Notes: generated by a model from the sequence alone, not told the origin. A stretch of 64,000 nt of DNA from Thiothrix caldifontis (GCF_900107695.1 NZ_FNQP01000001.1:161875-225874), one strand, 5' to 3'; shown: positions 9,023 to 17,361, counted from the stretch's first letter. Program-made: numbers and translations.

Positions 9023-10183
9023 TCAGAAAGGGTTGATGGAATGCCAGTCACGCGGCAACAGTTGGAAGCTGCTCCATACTGTGCCAATGCGATTGCTGTC
9101 TTCGCTGCGCGGGAGGTGGTGGTAACTTTGTTTGTACCACACCACAATGTCTTGCTGATTGAGGCTCTCAGCGTTGGTAAATTGGCTGACGTTGGCAGTG
9201 CAACTGCTGGTGGGGTTATTGGCAGCGTATTTTTCACAAGCGTTGTAGCGGGTGAAAAACACGTCATGCGCCAGCCAGGGGGTATTGCTGCTATTGGCGC
9301 GGCTGTGGTCGTAACGGTTGGGGATTAGTTCGTAGGAGAGTTGCCCAACGCTGCCATTGGTGAGAATGCCATCGCGAATGCGCCAGAAACGTTTGGTTTC
9401 GGGGTCAAAATTGCGCCCGGTTTCGGTGTTGAGCGGGGCAATGGTTTTGGTTTTGCGTAAGCGATCCGCACTGGGGGTGCTGCTGATTTCTTCCACCACG
9501 TCATTGGTAGAGGTGGTGTCGAGGTCGAAATCCAGCCGCCAGAACGCATGATCGGTGAAACCCGTGGCGATTTTGCCGCTTTGCATGGCAGGCCAGCCGT
9601 ATTGGGCAGCACTGGCATCAACGACGGGTAATTCGCCGCTCAAACCAAGGCTGGGTTCAATGGTGCCGTTTTCGTAAAAGCGCCAGCGCACGGTATAATT
9701 GCGTGAGCCGATTTGCGAATGGCTGCTCAATTCCCACAATTGCCCTTGGCGCTGGGTGGTGTATTTGTAGGAATAGCCGTGGTCGCGGGTGGTGGCACAC
9801 AATACATTGCGCCCGCTGGCAGCTTGCAACGTGCCGCCGCTGCAATCGGCAGCGTTTAAGGTTTGCAGATTATTGCCGCCGAAACCGGCTTCGGTGCTCA
9901 GAAATAAAGGCGCAACCGCGCCGTCATCAAGGGCAGTTTCCAGTTGGGAAAGTGCGGCTTCGCCCAGTACACGCCGTGCGGGGTGGTTGGGAGCTTTGTA
10001 GGTCACTTGCGATAGGACAATGCCTTCGGCTTGGCGGGGTGTCCAGCAGAGATTCCAGCTTGCACCAGAGGCGAAGGTTTTGCTGAGCGTTTGCCCGGTG
10101 CAGGCAGTGCTAGGGGCAGCAAATACGGGTTGTTGCCACGCGATTAGCAGACTGAGTGCCAGTAGGGGAGTGCGGTATTGCAT
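9023..10183 (-). CDS. Secreted amine oxidase-like domain protein, degenerate active site
   Basis: A 386-residue secreted paralogue of the downstream gene's amine oxidase-like domain, with a signal peptide ending PVFAA. Shared landmarks are SQIGSRNYTVRWRFYENG, AFWRLDFDLD, ESLNQQDIVVW, HHLPRSED and LLPRDWHSINP. By position, the TPQ tyrosine is replaced by Arg161, the HxH copper ligands by Phe209 and Asp211, the catalytic aspartate by Leu95 and the gate tyrosine by Leu93; only the third ligand histidine (His356) remains. It should therefore not be a working amine oxidase alone. It lies 12 bases after the N-domain gene and 17 before the catalytic-like paralogue, so a structural role in a hetero-oligomer is likely. 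Confidence 0.78.
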   Translation of the reverse strand: MQYRTPLLALSLLIAWQQPVFAAPSTACTGQTLSKTFASGASWNLCWTPRQAEGIVLSQVTYKAPNHPARRVLGEAALSQLETALDDGAVAPLFLSTEAGFGGNNLQTLNAADCSGGTLQAASGRNVLCATTRDHGYSYKYTTQRQGQLWELSSHSQIGSRNYTVRWRFYENGTIEPSLGLSGELPVVDASAAQYGWPAMQSGKIATGFTDHAFWRLDFDLDTTSTNDVVEEISSTPSADRLRKTKTIAPLNTETGRNFDPETKRFWRIRDGILTNGSVGQLSYELIPNRYDHSRANSSNTPWLAHDVFFTRYNACEKYAANNPTSSCTANVSQFTNAESLNQQDIVVWYKQSYHHLPRSEDSNRIGTVWSSFQLLPRDWHSINPF

Positions 10184-10195
10184 GGTGGGGTTCCC

Positions 10196-10861
10196 TTAGA
10201 AGCCGATGTTTTGTGTAATGACACCTGCGGACAGGTTGACGATGGGGCTGACTTCAAATACCACGGAATCGGCGGTGTAGAGCAGCACTTGGGCGCAACG
10301 CTGTAAGCCGCATTGCTGAGACGCGGCATTAAGCTGTTCGGGCAAGCTGGAGGCGTGGAAGACGAAGGCTTTGACCTGCAATTGCTGTGCAGGATTGCTC
10401 AAGGTTTGCCCGGTAATGCGCTTGAATTCGGCATCCAATAGGCTGCGTTGTTCGTCATCGGCAAAGATGAGGGCGGAGGCGCGTTGCAATTCGTTGGTAG
10501 TCAGCGGCAGTTGCAGGTTTTGTTCACGTCTGCTGGAAATCACTTGGTTGGTGTCGAGGTCAACCACATCAATAATGGTTTCATTGGTGCTGTAGTCATA
10601 GGTGTAGACATCGGCTAAGCGGGCGGTTTGGCCTTTGGCGTTGGGATGACGTTCGACCAGTAGTAATTCTGGCGCGGGTATGTTGGCGTTATTGGTTGTG
10701 GTGCTACGGATAGTGGAGATGGGGGTGGCAGCATTAGCTCGCTGGGTGGCACGTGCTATTTCAGCCGCACTCAGCGGGTCAAGATTGTTGGCGGTGGCTG
10801 GTAGCGCACAGAGCAGTGTGGCGCAATGCAGCAAGGTGCGTAGTGACAGGATCTTAGGCAT
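10196..10861 (-). CDS. Secreted protein resembling copper amine oxidase N2/N3 domains
   Basis: A 221-residue exported protein (signal peptide cleaved near ALPATA, residue 24). The mature start LDPLSAAEIARA, followed by ELLLVERHP, ETIIDVVDLDTNQVISS and LPLTTNELQRAS, reproduces the N2 domain of copper amine oxidases (about 27-115). Residues 118-215, with a C-x4-C pair and the stretch AQVLLYTADSVVFEVSPIV, look N3-like. Normally these domains sit at the N-terminus of one long polypeptide; here they form a separate protein, first gene of the operon. I have a vague memory of database proteins called tyramine oxidase subunit B that may be this family; not verified. The ribosome site is weak. Confidence 0.78.
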   Translation of the reverse strand: MPKILSLRTLLHCATLLCALPATANNLDPLSAAEIARATQRANAATPISTIRSTTTNNANIPAPELLLVERHPNAKGQTARLADVYTYDYSTNETIIDVVDLDTNQVISSRREQNLQLPLTTNELQRASALIFADDEQRSLLDAEFKRITGQTLSNPAQQLQVKAFVFHASSLPEQLNAASQQCGLQRCAQVLLYTADSVVFEVSPIVNLSAGVITQNIGF

Positions 10862-10910
10862 GACTGAAACCGTTATTATGTAAATGTTGGTATCAGTCTA
10901 AGAATATGAA

Positions 10911-10942
10911 GGGCTGGTCATCTAGTGTGCGGATGCCAGCCC
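10911..10942 (-). terminator. Possible terminator hairpin between META gene and amine oxidase-like operon
   Basis: An inverted repeat of 11 pairs with one bulged base (GGGCTGG-TCATC against GATG-CCAGCCC). The T run is only moderate on the minus strand (TTCATATTCTT) and better on the plus strand (ATTTTATTTTT). If it ends the META-domain gene, the downstream operon must have its own promoter in 10862-10910, where TTAGAC-17-TAATAA is a weak candidate. Confidence 0.45.
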
Positions 10943-10973
10943 ATTTTATTTTTATGATAAACGGTAAAAAATC

Positions 10974-11438
10974 TTATTTTGCTTTGTCAGTGGTTGGTTT
11001 TGCTGCATTCAAAACCATCAAAATATTGCGCCCGTTATCCAAAAGATGGAGTTGTTCGCGGGTGACGGCATATTTGTTGGCTTTTTCTAATTGCGCAAAA
11101 AACTGTTGCTCCAACGTATTTTTGTCATCGAGGCAAGCCATTTTGGTTGCACCTACCGCACTGGTGGTGAAAATGCCATCACTACTGCTGGTGTAATTCC
11201 CGAAAAATTGGTTACAACCGGAATAGCCATTCATGCGTGTGTCATCAAATTGAATGGTGGGTAATTTGTCGGTGGTGACGGGTTTGCCATCCAAGGTTTT
11301 CAGTGTCCAACTAGTATTTGCCAACGTCATGCCCGGCACGGGTTCTCTGGCGTCAAAACTACAGGCAGAAATGATGCTCAAAAATACCAGTGCACTGATG
11401 ATTTGCCCTGTTAATGAGGAAAAGAATACCTTGAGCAT
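10974..11438 (-). CDS. META/HslJ-domain lipoprotein
   Basis: A 154-residue lipoprotein with lipobox ISAC following a hydrophobic signal. Residues 35-145 form a META domain: LANTSWTLKTLDGKPV, then PTIQFDDTRMNGYSGCNQFF and GATKMACLDD, with two cysteines in the family positions. META/HslJ proteins sit in the outer membrane or periplasm and have been linked to heat shock, novobiocin resistance and motility; the exact role is unknown. It lies 112 bases upstream of the amine oxidase-like operon in the same direction, so co-transcription is possible but not certain. Confidence 0.85.
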   Translation of the reverse strand: MLKVFFSSLTGQIISALVFLSIISACSFDAREPVPGMTLANTSWTLKTLDGKPVTTDKLPTIQFDDTRMNGYSGCNQFFGNYTSSSDGIFTTSAVGATKMACLDDKNTLEQQFFAQLEKANKYAVTREQLHLLDNGRNILMVLNAAKPTTDKAK

Positions 11439-11582
11439 GGTCTAACTCCTAAGTGCTGTGTTGTTATGGTTATGTAGAGGTTTGAAACAGAAAAAAGTTG
11501 CAACAAATAATGCTCCCGCAAGCACTCATCACGCAAAATGAACCGATGAGTTGTATGATGAGCTTATTTGCGGAGAAAAGTC

Positions 11583-12074
11583 ATGAGCAAGAACCCTGAG
11601 GAAACACTGGGGCAACTACTAAAGCGTGCAAAAACCCTGCAACTGGCGACCTTGGATGCCTTAGGTGAGTCGTCGATCAGTTATGCACCCTTTGTGCAGG
11701 ATGACGCGGGCAATTTCTACATTTTCGTGAGTCAGCTATCCAGCCATACGCAAGAAATTCTGCAACACCCGCAACTTTCCGTGTTGCTGATTGAGGATGA
11801 GCAAGAGGCGCGGCAAATTTTTGCACGTACTCGTGTGACTTATCGCTGTGTGGCAGAGGTCGTGGTACGGGAAGCGGCGGAATATGCACCGCTATTGGAT
11901 GCGATGGAAATGCGCTTTGGCAATGTGGTGGGTTTGCTGCGCGGCTTGGGGGATTTCGTGATGTTCCGGCTGGTTCCGCAATCCGGGCGCTTCGTGATGG
12001 GTTTTGGGCAAGCATTTGTGCTGGCGGGGGAGGGTTTGCGTGAGTTGCAGCATATCGGGCCGGGGCAAGCTTAA
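11583..12074 (+). CDS. HugZ/HutZ-like pyridoxamine 5'-phosphate oxidase-fold protein
   Basis: A 163-residue cytoplasmic split-barrel protein. The N-terminal region with LQLATLDALGESSISYAPFV and QDDAGNFYIFVSQLSSHT matches the flavin/haem-binding barrel of the HugZ group, and the C-terminal RFVMGFGQAFVL is the segment preceding the haem-binding tail in HutZ-type proteins. Members degrade or store haem, though many PNPOx-fold proteins have other roles. The ATG at 11583 has GGAGA 9 bases upstream and is preferred to an upstream ATG at 11568. It is divergent from the META lipoprotein, with a 144-base gap that probably holds both promoters. Confidence 0.75.
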   Translation: MSKNPEETLGQLLKRAKTLQLATLDALGESSISYAPFVQDDAGNFYIFVSQLSSHTQEILQHPQLSVLLIEDEQEARQIFARTRVTYRCVAEVVVREAAEYAPLLDAMEMRFGNVVGLLRGLGDFVMFRLVPQSGRFVMGFGQAFVLAGEGLRELQHIGPGQA

Positions 12075-13318
12075 TGCCAGAGTGCGGCTAATGGTATTGC
12101 CCACAATTTTTCACCAAAGGGAACCGTTTCTGTACCTTGGTACAAGACCACGCCACACAGAAAGTCAGCGCCTACCTGTTGTTGCAGTTCTTGCAAGCCT
12201 TTGAAATCACTGCTTTGGACTTGCCCGGCGGCTTTGACTTCAATACCTGCTAATTGTCCGTTGGGTTGTTCCAAGACGAAATCGACTTCTTTGCCGTCGC
12301 TAGTGCGGAAATGAAATAGGTTGGCGCGGGTATTGCTGAACGACAATTGCTTAATGAGTTCGCTGGCAACGAAGTTTTCCAGTACATGCCCAAACAGCGT
12401 GGGGTTGTGTAAGGGTAAATCTTGCAGGTGGTAGCCGAGCGTGTGGCAGAGCAAGTTGGTGTCAAATAAGTAGGTTTTGGGCGCTTTGACCAGACGCTTT
12501 TCAATATTGCGAAACCAGGGCGGAATGTCGGTAGTCAGGTACATGAATTCCAATAGGGTGCGGTAACGTTTGCCGGTGATGGCATTCAGACCGACACTGC
12601 GGGCGATTTCACTGTCATTTACCAGATTGCCAGCGCGTGCTGCCATTAGGCGCAATAGGCTGGGTAGCAGGGTGATTTTTTCGACTTCGGCGATTTGGCG
12701 CACGTCACGTTGTAATAGGGTGCTGATATAACTGTCAAACCACAACTCGCGTTCCGCATCGGTTTTGCTGGGGAGTTCCGGGAATGTCGCATCGCGGATG
12801 GTGGTAAGCGTGGCTTCCATGCTGGTGGTGAGGGATTGATAGGGGAAGCGGTTGCTGAATAGGTTGGTGAGGAATGTGCCGTTTTGTTGGTGCAGTTCCA
12901 GTGCGGAGAGGGGGTAGAGGCGTAGCAACGCCATGCGTCCGACTAGTGCATCCGCGAGTTTGGGCAATGCCATGATATTGGCTGAACCGGTCAGCAAGTA
13001 GCGCCCATTACTGTTGGCTTTGTCTTTGAGGCGCAAGTCGTCTATGCGTTTTTTGAGGGCGCGGAAGATGTCAGGAACGAGTTGCACTTCGTCGATAATC
13101 AGTGGACGCTCGCGGCTCAGGAAAAAATCGGGGTTGCTGACAGCGGCTGCCATCGCGGTGGGGCTGTCGAAAGTGACGTAATCCGCTGGGAAGTGGCTGG
13201 CTGAAAGCGTTTGTACCAAGGTGCTTTTTCCGGCTTGGCGTGCGCCGCTGATGAACACAATTGGGCTGCTGTTGAGGGCGGTCAAGAGCTTAGGGGCAAG
13301 GCGGCGTTCGGTAAACAT
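12071..13318 (-). CDS. AAA-type ATPase with DUF4143 domain
   Basis: A 415-residue predicted ATPase. It has Walker A SGARQAGKST (residues 24-33), Walker B RPLIIDEVQ, sensor LLTGSANIM, then the DUF4143 region with a nuclease-like fold ending FHFRTSDGKEVDFVLEQP and GIEVKAA, which resembles a PD-(D/E)XK core. Such genes are common, often horizontally moved, and their role is unknown. The start at 13318 (MFTERRLAP) is chosen because the 69 codons upstream look non-coding and overlap the divergent gene. Its 3' end overlaps the HugZ-like stop by 4 bases on the opposite strand. Confidence 0.85.
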   Translation of the reverse strand: MFTERRLAPKLLTALNSSPIVFISGARQAGKSTLVQTLSASHFPADYVTFDSPTAMAAAVSNPDFFLSRERPLIIDEVQLVPDIFRALKKRIDDLRLKDKANSNGRYLLTGSANIMALPKLADALVGRMALLRLYPLSALELHQQNGTFLTNLFSNRFPYQSLTTSMEATLTTIRDATFPELPSKTDAERELWFDSYISTLLQRDVRQIAEVEKITLLPSLLRLMAARAGNLVNDSEIARSVGLNAITGKRYRTLLEFMYLTTDIPPWFRNIEKRLVKAPKTYLFDTNLLCHTLGYHLQDLPLHNPTLFGHVLENFVASELIKQLSFSNTRANLFHFRTSDGKEVDFVLEQPNGQLAGIEVKAAGQVQSSDFKGLQELQQQVGADFLCGVVLYQGTETVPFGEKLWAIPLAALWH

Positions 13319-13397
13319 ATTTGCAAATGTAAAGTTAGGGTTTAGATATTCTAAAGTATAGCGTTGAATTATTGAAATTGTTGAGGGAGTTCTGGGG

Positions 13398-14156
13398 ATG
13401 TTTTTGTTCAAAAAACTGTTGTCTAACGCCATCATGCCACTGTCGTTGTGTGTGTTGTTGCTACTGATCGGCTTGGTGCTGTTGTGGTTTACGCACCGGC
13501 AGAAAACCGGCAAGGTTTTGGTCACGGCGGGTTCGGTATTGTTGCTGGCTGTGAGCTATGGTTTGGGGTTTGCGCCTGCTTTGAAAGCGTTGGAGCATGA
13601 ATATCCACCCGTGACTGCTGTGGTGGGGGATGCTAAATGGATCGCTGTGCTGGGTGGCGGTACATTTTCTGATGCGGCAATTCCGCTCCATGCGCGGTTG
13701 AGTGAGGCATCGTTGGGGCGCTTGGTGGAAGGCATTCGGTTGTATCGGCAATTGCCGGGGGCGACATTACTGGTTTCCGGCGGGCGGGTGTATGGTTCTG
13801 GTTCGGATGCGGAATCCATGCGTGAAATGGCGGTGTCACTGGGAGTCAATCCCGCCGATATTCGGGTGGATGAGGAGTCGCCGGATACCGAAACCCAAGC
13901 GCTCATTATTCGGCAAATGGTGGGTGATGACAAAGTGCTGCTTGTAACATCAGCGTCGCATATGCCGCGTGCGGTGGGCTTGTTCAGGTTGGCGGGGGTG
14001 AATGTCGTGCCTGCGCCAACGCATTATGTGGTGCAAGATAACGCGGGGTTTAGTCCGGCTGAGTTATTCCCTGATAGTGATTCTGTGTTGGCGGCACAAC
14101 GGGTGGCGTATGAGTATCTGGGGATTGTTTGGGCGAAGTTGCGGGGGATTATCTGA
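13398..14156 (+). CDS. ElyC/YdcF-family (DUF218) inner-membrane protein
   Basis: A 252-residue protein with two N-terminal membrane segments (about 11-31 and 39-56) followed by a DUF218 domain: WIAVLGGGTFSD, LVSGGRVYGSGSDAESM, DEESPDTETQA, LLVTSASHMPRA. This is the architecture of E. coli ElyC, which affects peptidoglycan synthesis and lipid-carrier metabolism at low temperature. Here the homologous role is inference. The gene is divergent from the DUF4143 ATPase (79-base gap) and converges on the toxin gene 9 bases away. Confidence 0.85.
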   Translation: MFLFKKLLSNAIMPLSLCVLLLLIGLVLLWFTHRQKTGKVLVTAGSVLLLAVSYGLGFAPALKALEHEYPPVTAVVGDAKWIAVLGGGTFSDAAIPLHARLSEASLGRLVEGIRLYRQLPGATLLVSGGRVYGSGSDAESMREMAVSLGVNPADIRVDEESPDTETQALIIRQMVGDDKVLLVTSASHMPRAVGLFRLAGVNVVPAPTHYVVQDNAGFSPAELFPDSDSVLAAQRVAYEYLGIVWAKLRGII

Positions 14157-14165
14157 CAATAAAAT

Positions 14166-14654
14166 TTACTCACCTACATCATCTAGCACGGATTGAATTA
14201 CAACATCACTGAGCCGGTAGCCAGAATCACGCAAGGCATACAGGAGCGGGCGGGCAGTAGGAATCAAACCTTTCAGCTTTGCCAGACCGATAACGGCGGC
14301 AGTTCCAGTGAAACGCAAATGACGGGCGCGTGCTTCGGCGCGTCCTGCGCGATCGTCGATGATCAATAAAACATCTGATAATTGCCCTGCGAGGTGAATA
14401 GCGCTGGCTTCACCCGCATCAACACCGGAACAGAGTGCTTGCCAATCATCAAGCGGCACGTCCACCGTTTGTAACCAACCCGCGTTTAAAGCGTCCTGCA
14501 ATGCGGCTTTGCCCGCATAATCAGCCGCTGGCAGCACCTCATCCCTAATAGTTGTGGTGATTAGCACTTCCCCAAAGACGCCACGCAACAAATCCAATTG
14601 TTGAATGCGTGACAAGGCAATCAGTGGCCCTGCATCTGCAATGACGACGCTCAT
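14166..14654 (-). CDS. PIN-domain toxin (DUF3368 type)
   Basis: A 162-residue PIN-fold predicted ribonuclease. Acidic metal-site residues are visible in VVIADAGPLIAL, DAGEASAIHLA and IIDDRAGRAEA, in the order of the DUF3368 group. Toxins of this family pair with UPF0175-type antitoxins, exactly the upstream gene here. The ATG at 14654 overlaps the antitoxin stop (ATGA), so translation is coupled. Target RNA unknown. Confidence 0.85.
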   Translation of the reverse strand: MSVVIADAGPLIALSRIQQLDLLRGVFGEVLITTTIRDEVLPAADYAGKAALQDALNAGWLQTVDVPLDDWQALCSGVDAGEASAIHLAGQLSDVLLIIDDRAGRAEARARHLRFTGTAAVIGLAKLKGLIPTARPLLYALRDSGYRLSDVVIQSVLDDVGE

Positions 14655-15001
14655 GTGTGTTGTTGCAGCCATTCGCGGGCAATGCTCATATCTTGCGCTG
14701 CTTCTTCCGCATTGGTGGTGGTGAGGGGAATGCCGAGATTGGAAAGCAGCGTCAGCATTTCCGGCAGGGTTTTTCCGGCCATGCGAGCGGCTGAACCTGC
14801 TGAAATGGCGGCGTTTTTAAATAGTGCCACCGCTAATGCCAGCTTCACGCTAAGCATGTCGGGTAAACCCAATTTTTCCAGGTCAATCAATAATGCGGTA
14901 GGCGTATCACGGTTCATGACGACTACCATATCGTCTTCGTGTGCCGTGCGTAACACTTGCGAAGGGTTGTTTTTGAGTTGACGGATATTAACAGCCTGCA
15001 T
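14651..15001 (-). CDS. Antitoxin with Phd-like N-terminus and UPF0175 C-terminus
   Basis: A 116-residue antitoxin. Residues 1-45 (VNIRQLKNNPSQVLRTA, then a VVVMNRD strand and ALLIDLEKL) look like a Phd/YefM DNA-binding module; residues 50-116, with AAISAGSAARMAGKTLPEM and AEEAAQDMSIAREWL, match UPF0175. It should neutralise the PIN toxin and repress the pair. The ATG at 15001 is chosen over an in-frame GTG at 15010 because GAGG lies 8 bases before it and the GTG falls inside that ribosome site. Confidence 0.85.
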   Translation of the reverse strand: MQAVNIRQLKNNPSQVLRTAHEDDMVVVMNRDTPTALLIDLEKLGLPDMLSVKLALAVALFKNAAISAGSAARMAGKTLPEMLTLLSNLGIPLTTTNAEEAAQDMSIAREWLQQHT

Positions 15002-15094
15002 ATTGTTCACCTCAGATGTAGGAACGTTGTTAAGCCTAGCACAGATGCATTACCCTGACCGTCTTAATTTTTGCCATCGGAAATTAAATTCAAA

Positions 15095-15826
15095 ATGCAC
15101 TTCAGTAATGCCATCTCGTTTTCTCCCATCGCCACCATCACTTCCCCCTACAAAGAAAAATTCGGTATCCCCCGCCAACCCGGTTTGGTCACAGCCGCTC
15201 GTTCCACCCTCACGCTTTTGCCCCCGTATAATCTGCCCGAAACGGTGCGCGGACTCGAAGGCTTTTCCCACGTCTGGCTAATCTTCGTCTTCCACGGCAC
15301 GCAAGCGCAAGGCTGGAAACCCACGGTGCGCCCGCCACGTCTTGGCGGCAATGCAAGGTTGGGTGTATTCGCCACCCGTTCCACCTTCCGCCCTAACCCG
15401 ATCGGTCTCACGGTGGCTGAGTTATGCGGGATTCAGGTCTCAGGGAGTAACATCACCCTCGAACTCGCTGGGGCAGATTTGCTGGATGGCACGCCGATTC
15501 TGGATATTAAACCGTATCTTCCGTATGCGGATGCGCTGCCGCAAGCGCGGGCAGGCTTTGCGCCGGATGCGCCCCTTGCCCCGCAGCCAGTGGTGTTTTC
15601 TACCCAAGCCGCTCAGCAATGTGCGCAAAAACAAGCGCAGTGGCACACCGATGTGCGTGTATTGATTGAGCAGATTCTGAGTCAAGACCCGCGCCCTTCT
15701 TACCAGCACGGGCAAATGGTGGATAGGGTATACGCCATGCGCCTCTACGATTTTGATTTGCGCTGGCATTACACCGTTGCGGGCATTGAAGTGCTAGAAT
15801 TAGCCGACCTTAAACCAGACACTTAA
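15095..15826 (+). CDS. trmO: tRNA (t6A37) N6-methyltransferase, TsaA/TrmO family
   Basis: TrmO adds a methyl group from S-adenosylmethionine to t6A at position 37 of threonine tRNA. The protein is 243 residues with the single-sheeted beta-barrel domain up to about 140: SPYKEKFGIPRQPG, GFSHVWLIFVFH, LGVFATRSTFRPNPIGLT and GTPILDIKPYLPYAD, followed by the smaller C-terminal domain with DPRPSYQ. The ATG at 15095 is preferred over a TTG at 15071. The gene is divergent from the toxin-antitoxin pair and 18 bases upstream of dacB. Confidence 0.92.
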   Translation: MHFSNAISFSPIATITSPYKEKFGIPRQPGLVTAARSTLTLLPPYNLPETVRGLEGFSHVWLIFVFHGTQAQGWKPTVRPPRLGGNARLGVFATRSTFRPNPIGLTVAELCGIQVSGSNITLELAGADLLDGTPILDIKPYLPYADALPQARAGFAPDAPLAPQPVVFSTQAAQQCAQKQAQWHTDVRVLIEQILSQDPRPSYQHGQMVDRVYAMRLYDFDLRWHYTVAGIEVLELADLKPDT

Positions 15827-15844
15827 AACCATAACGAATGCATT

Positions 15845-17320
15845 ATGTTGAAAAAATTATTCATCACGATAGGGCTATGCGTGAGTTTAGGAAGCGTTGG
15901 TGCTGAAGAGCAGCAGTTGCCCAGCCGTCCCGCACCGCAACCGGCTGAACTCACCCTGATTCGCCACCAACAAACCGCTGATTTACCGACAGATATTCAG
16001 GCGTTAATACAGCAGGCCAAGATTCCCTCTGAAAACCTGAGCGTGTATATCCGCGATTTAAACGCCAACGTACCGATGGTGGTGCATAACGATAAAGTGC
16101 CGCGTAACCCTGCTTCGGTAATGAAATTGCTGACGACTTGGACTGCACTCAAGTTACTTAGCCCCAGCTATACTTGGAAAACCGAGGCATGGACGCGCGG
16201 TGAATTGAAGGACGGTGTTCTCAACGGTGATTTGATTTTAAAAGGTTACGGCGACCCGTTTCTGACCGATGAAGCGTTTTGGCAATTGCTGCACGATTTA
16301 CAACTGAAAGGTTTGAAAGACATTCGCGGGCAATTGGTGGTGGATAACAGTTATTTCAATATTCCCGATTACGACCCGGCGGCTTTCGATAATGAACCAA
16401 CCCGTGTCTACAACGCCCAGCCGTCGGCGCTAATGTTTAACTTTCAGGCGAACCGTTTTCTGTTGGAAGCCGACCAAGCCACCGGCAAAGTGGGGATTAC
16501 GCCGTTCCCGCTGATTCCCGGTTTGCAATTGGACAACAGCATGGTATTGGCGAAAGGCGGTTGCCGTAAGGGGCATTACCAGCCGGACTTTACGCAAACA
16601 GCCACGGCGCTTAAGGTTTCCGGCGCATATTCGGCAGATTGCGGTAAAAACTTTGTGCTGCGGGTATTGTCCACCCCTGAGGAGCATGTCTTCAATGCGT
16701 TTCGGGATGTGTGGCAGTCGCAAGGCGGCATGTTCAACGGTAAGCTGCAAACAGGGGCAGTGCGGGACGGCGATATATTATTGCATACTCACGAATCGCG
16801 TACCTTGGGGGAGCAAATCCGCTTCATTAATAAGTGGAGCAATAACGTGATGACGCGCAATGTGTTCCTCACCATCGGCGCGAAAGTGCTGGGAGCGCCC
16901 GCGACATTGGACAAAAGCCGCATGGCGACCGCCGATATGCTCAAAAAAGCCGGTATCGACTACACTGGTATGGTAGTCGAAAACGGTTCCGGCTTGTCCC
17001 GCAGTGCGCGTCTTACGGCAAGGCAGTTAGGTCAGTTATTAGAAACCGCATGGCGTGACCCGTATATGCCGGAATTCATGGCGTCATTGCCGCTACTGGG
17101 TGAAGACGGGACACTGGCAAGCCGTTTCAAAGACGATGATTTGCGTGGGCGCAGCCACTTGAAAACGGGTACGTTGAATGATGCGACGGCGATTGCGGGG
17201 TATATGTTAACCCGCAGCGGTAAGCGTCTGGTCATTGTGCTATTGCATAATGGTCGGGAAGCACAGGGTAGCGGACGGCGCTTGCAGGATGCGATTCTGA
17301 AATGGGCGTTCGAGCAGTAA
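15845..17320 (+). CDS. dacB: D-alanyl-D-alanine carboxypeptidase/endopeptidase, PBP4 family
   Basis: Periplasmic peptidoglycan-trimming enzyme that removes terminal D-Ala and cuts cross-links. A signal peptide covers the first 20 residues (cleavage near VGA). All three penicillin-binding motifs are present: SVMK with Ser91 and Lys94, SNN at 332-334 and KTG at 440-442. The large insertion between the first two motifs (about 150-320) and the total of 491 residues match the class C PBP4 type. The ribosome site is poor and trmO ends only 18 bases upstream, so translation may depend on read-through from that gene. Confidence 0.95.
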   Translation: MLKKLFITIGLCVSLGSVGAEEQQLPSRPAPQPAELTLIRHQQTADLPTDIQALIQQAKIPSENLSVYIRDLNANVPMVVHNDKVPRNPASVMKLLTTWTALKLLSPSYTWKTEAWTRGELKDGVLNGDLILKGYGDPFLTDEAFWQLLHDLQLKGLKDIRGQLVVDNSYFNIPDYDPAAFDNEPTRVYNAQPSALMFNFQANRFLLEADQATGKVGITPFPLIPGLQLDNSMVLAKGGCRKGHYQPDFTQTATALKVSGAYSADCGKNFVLRVLSTPEEHVFNAFRDVWQSQGGMFNGKLQTGAVRDGDILLHTHESRTLGEQIRFINKWSNNVMTRNVFLTIGAKVLGAPATLDKSRMATADMLKKAGIDYTGMVVENGSGLSRSARLTARQLGQLLETAWRDPYMPEFMASLPLLGEDGTLASRFKDDDLRGRSHLKTGTLNDATAIAGYMLTRSGKRLVIVLLHNGREAQGSGRRLQDAILKWAFEQ

Positions 17321-17361
17321 GTAATATCGCAAACAAAACATAAGGATAAGGAAGCGGCAGC

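Noticed and set aside
8666-9328. 220-codon plus-strand open frame opposite the amine oxidase-like genes
   Set aside because: It runs antisense across two genes with clear homology and signal peptides, and its own protein is Cys/Arg-rich and unlike any family.
12071-13525. Longer 484-residue form of the DUF4143 ATPase
   Set aside because: The extra N-terminal 69 residues lack family similarity and overlap the start region of the divergent ElyC-like gene; MFTERR at 13318 is the better start.
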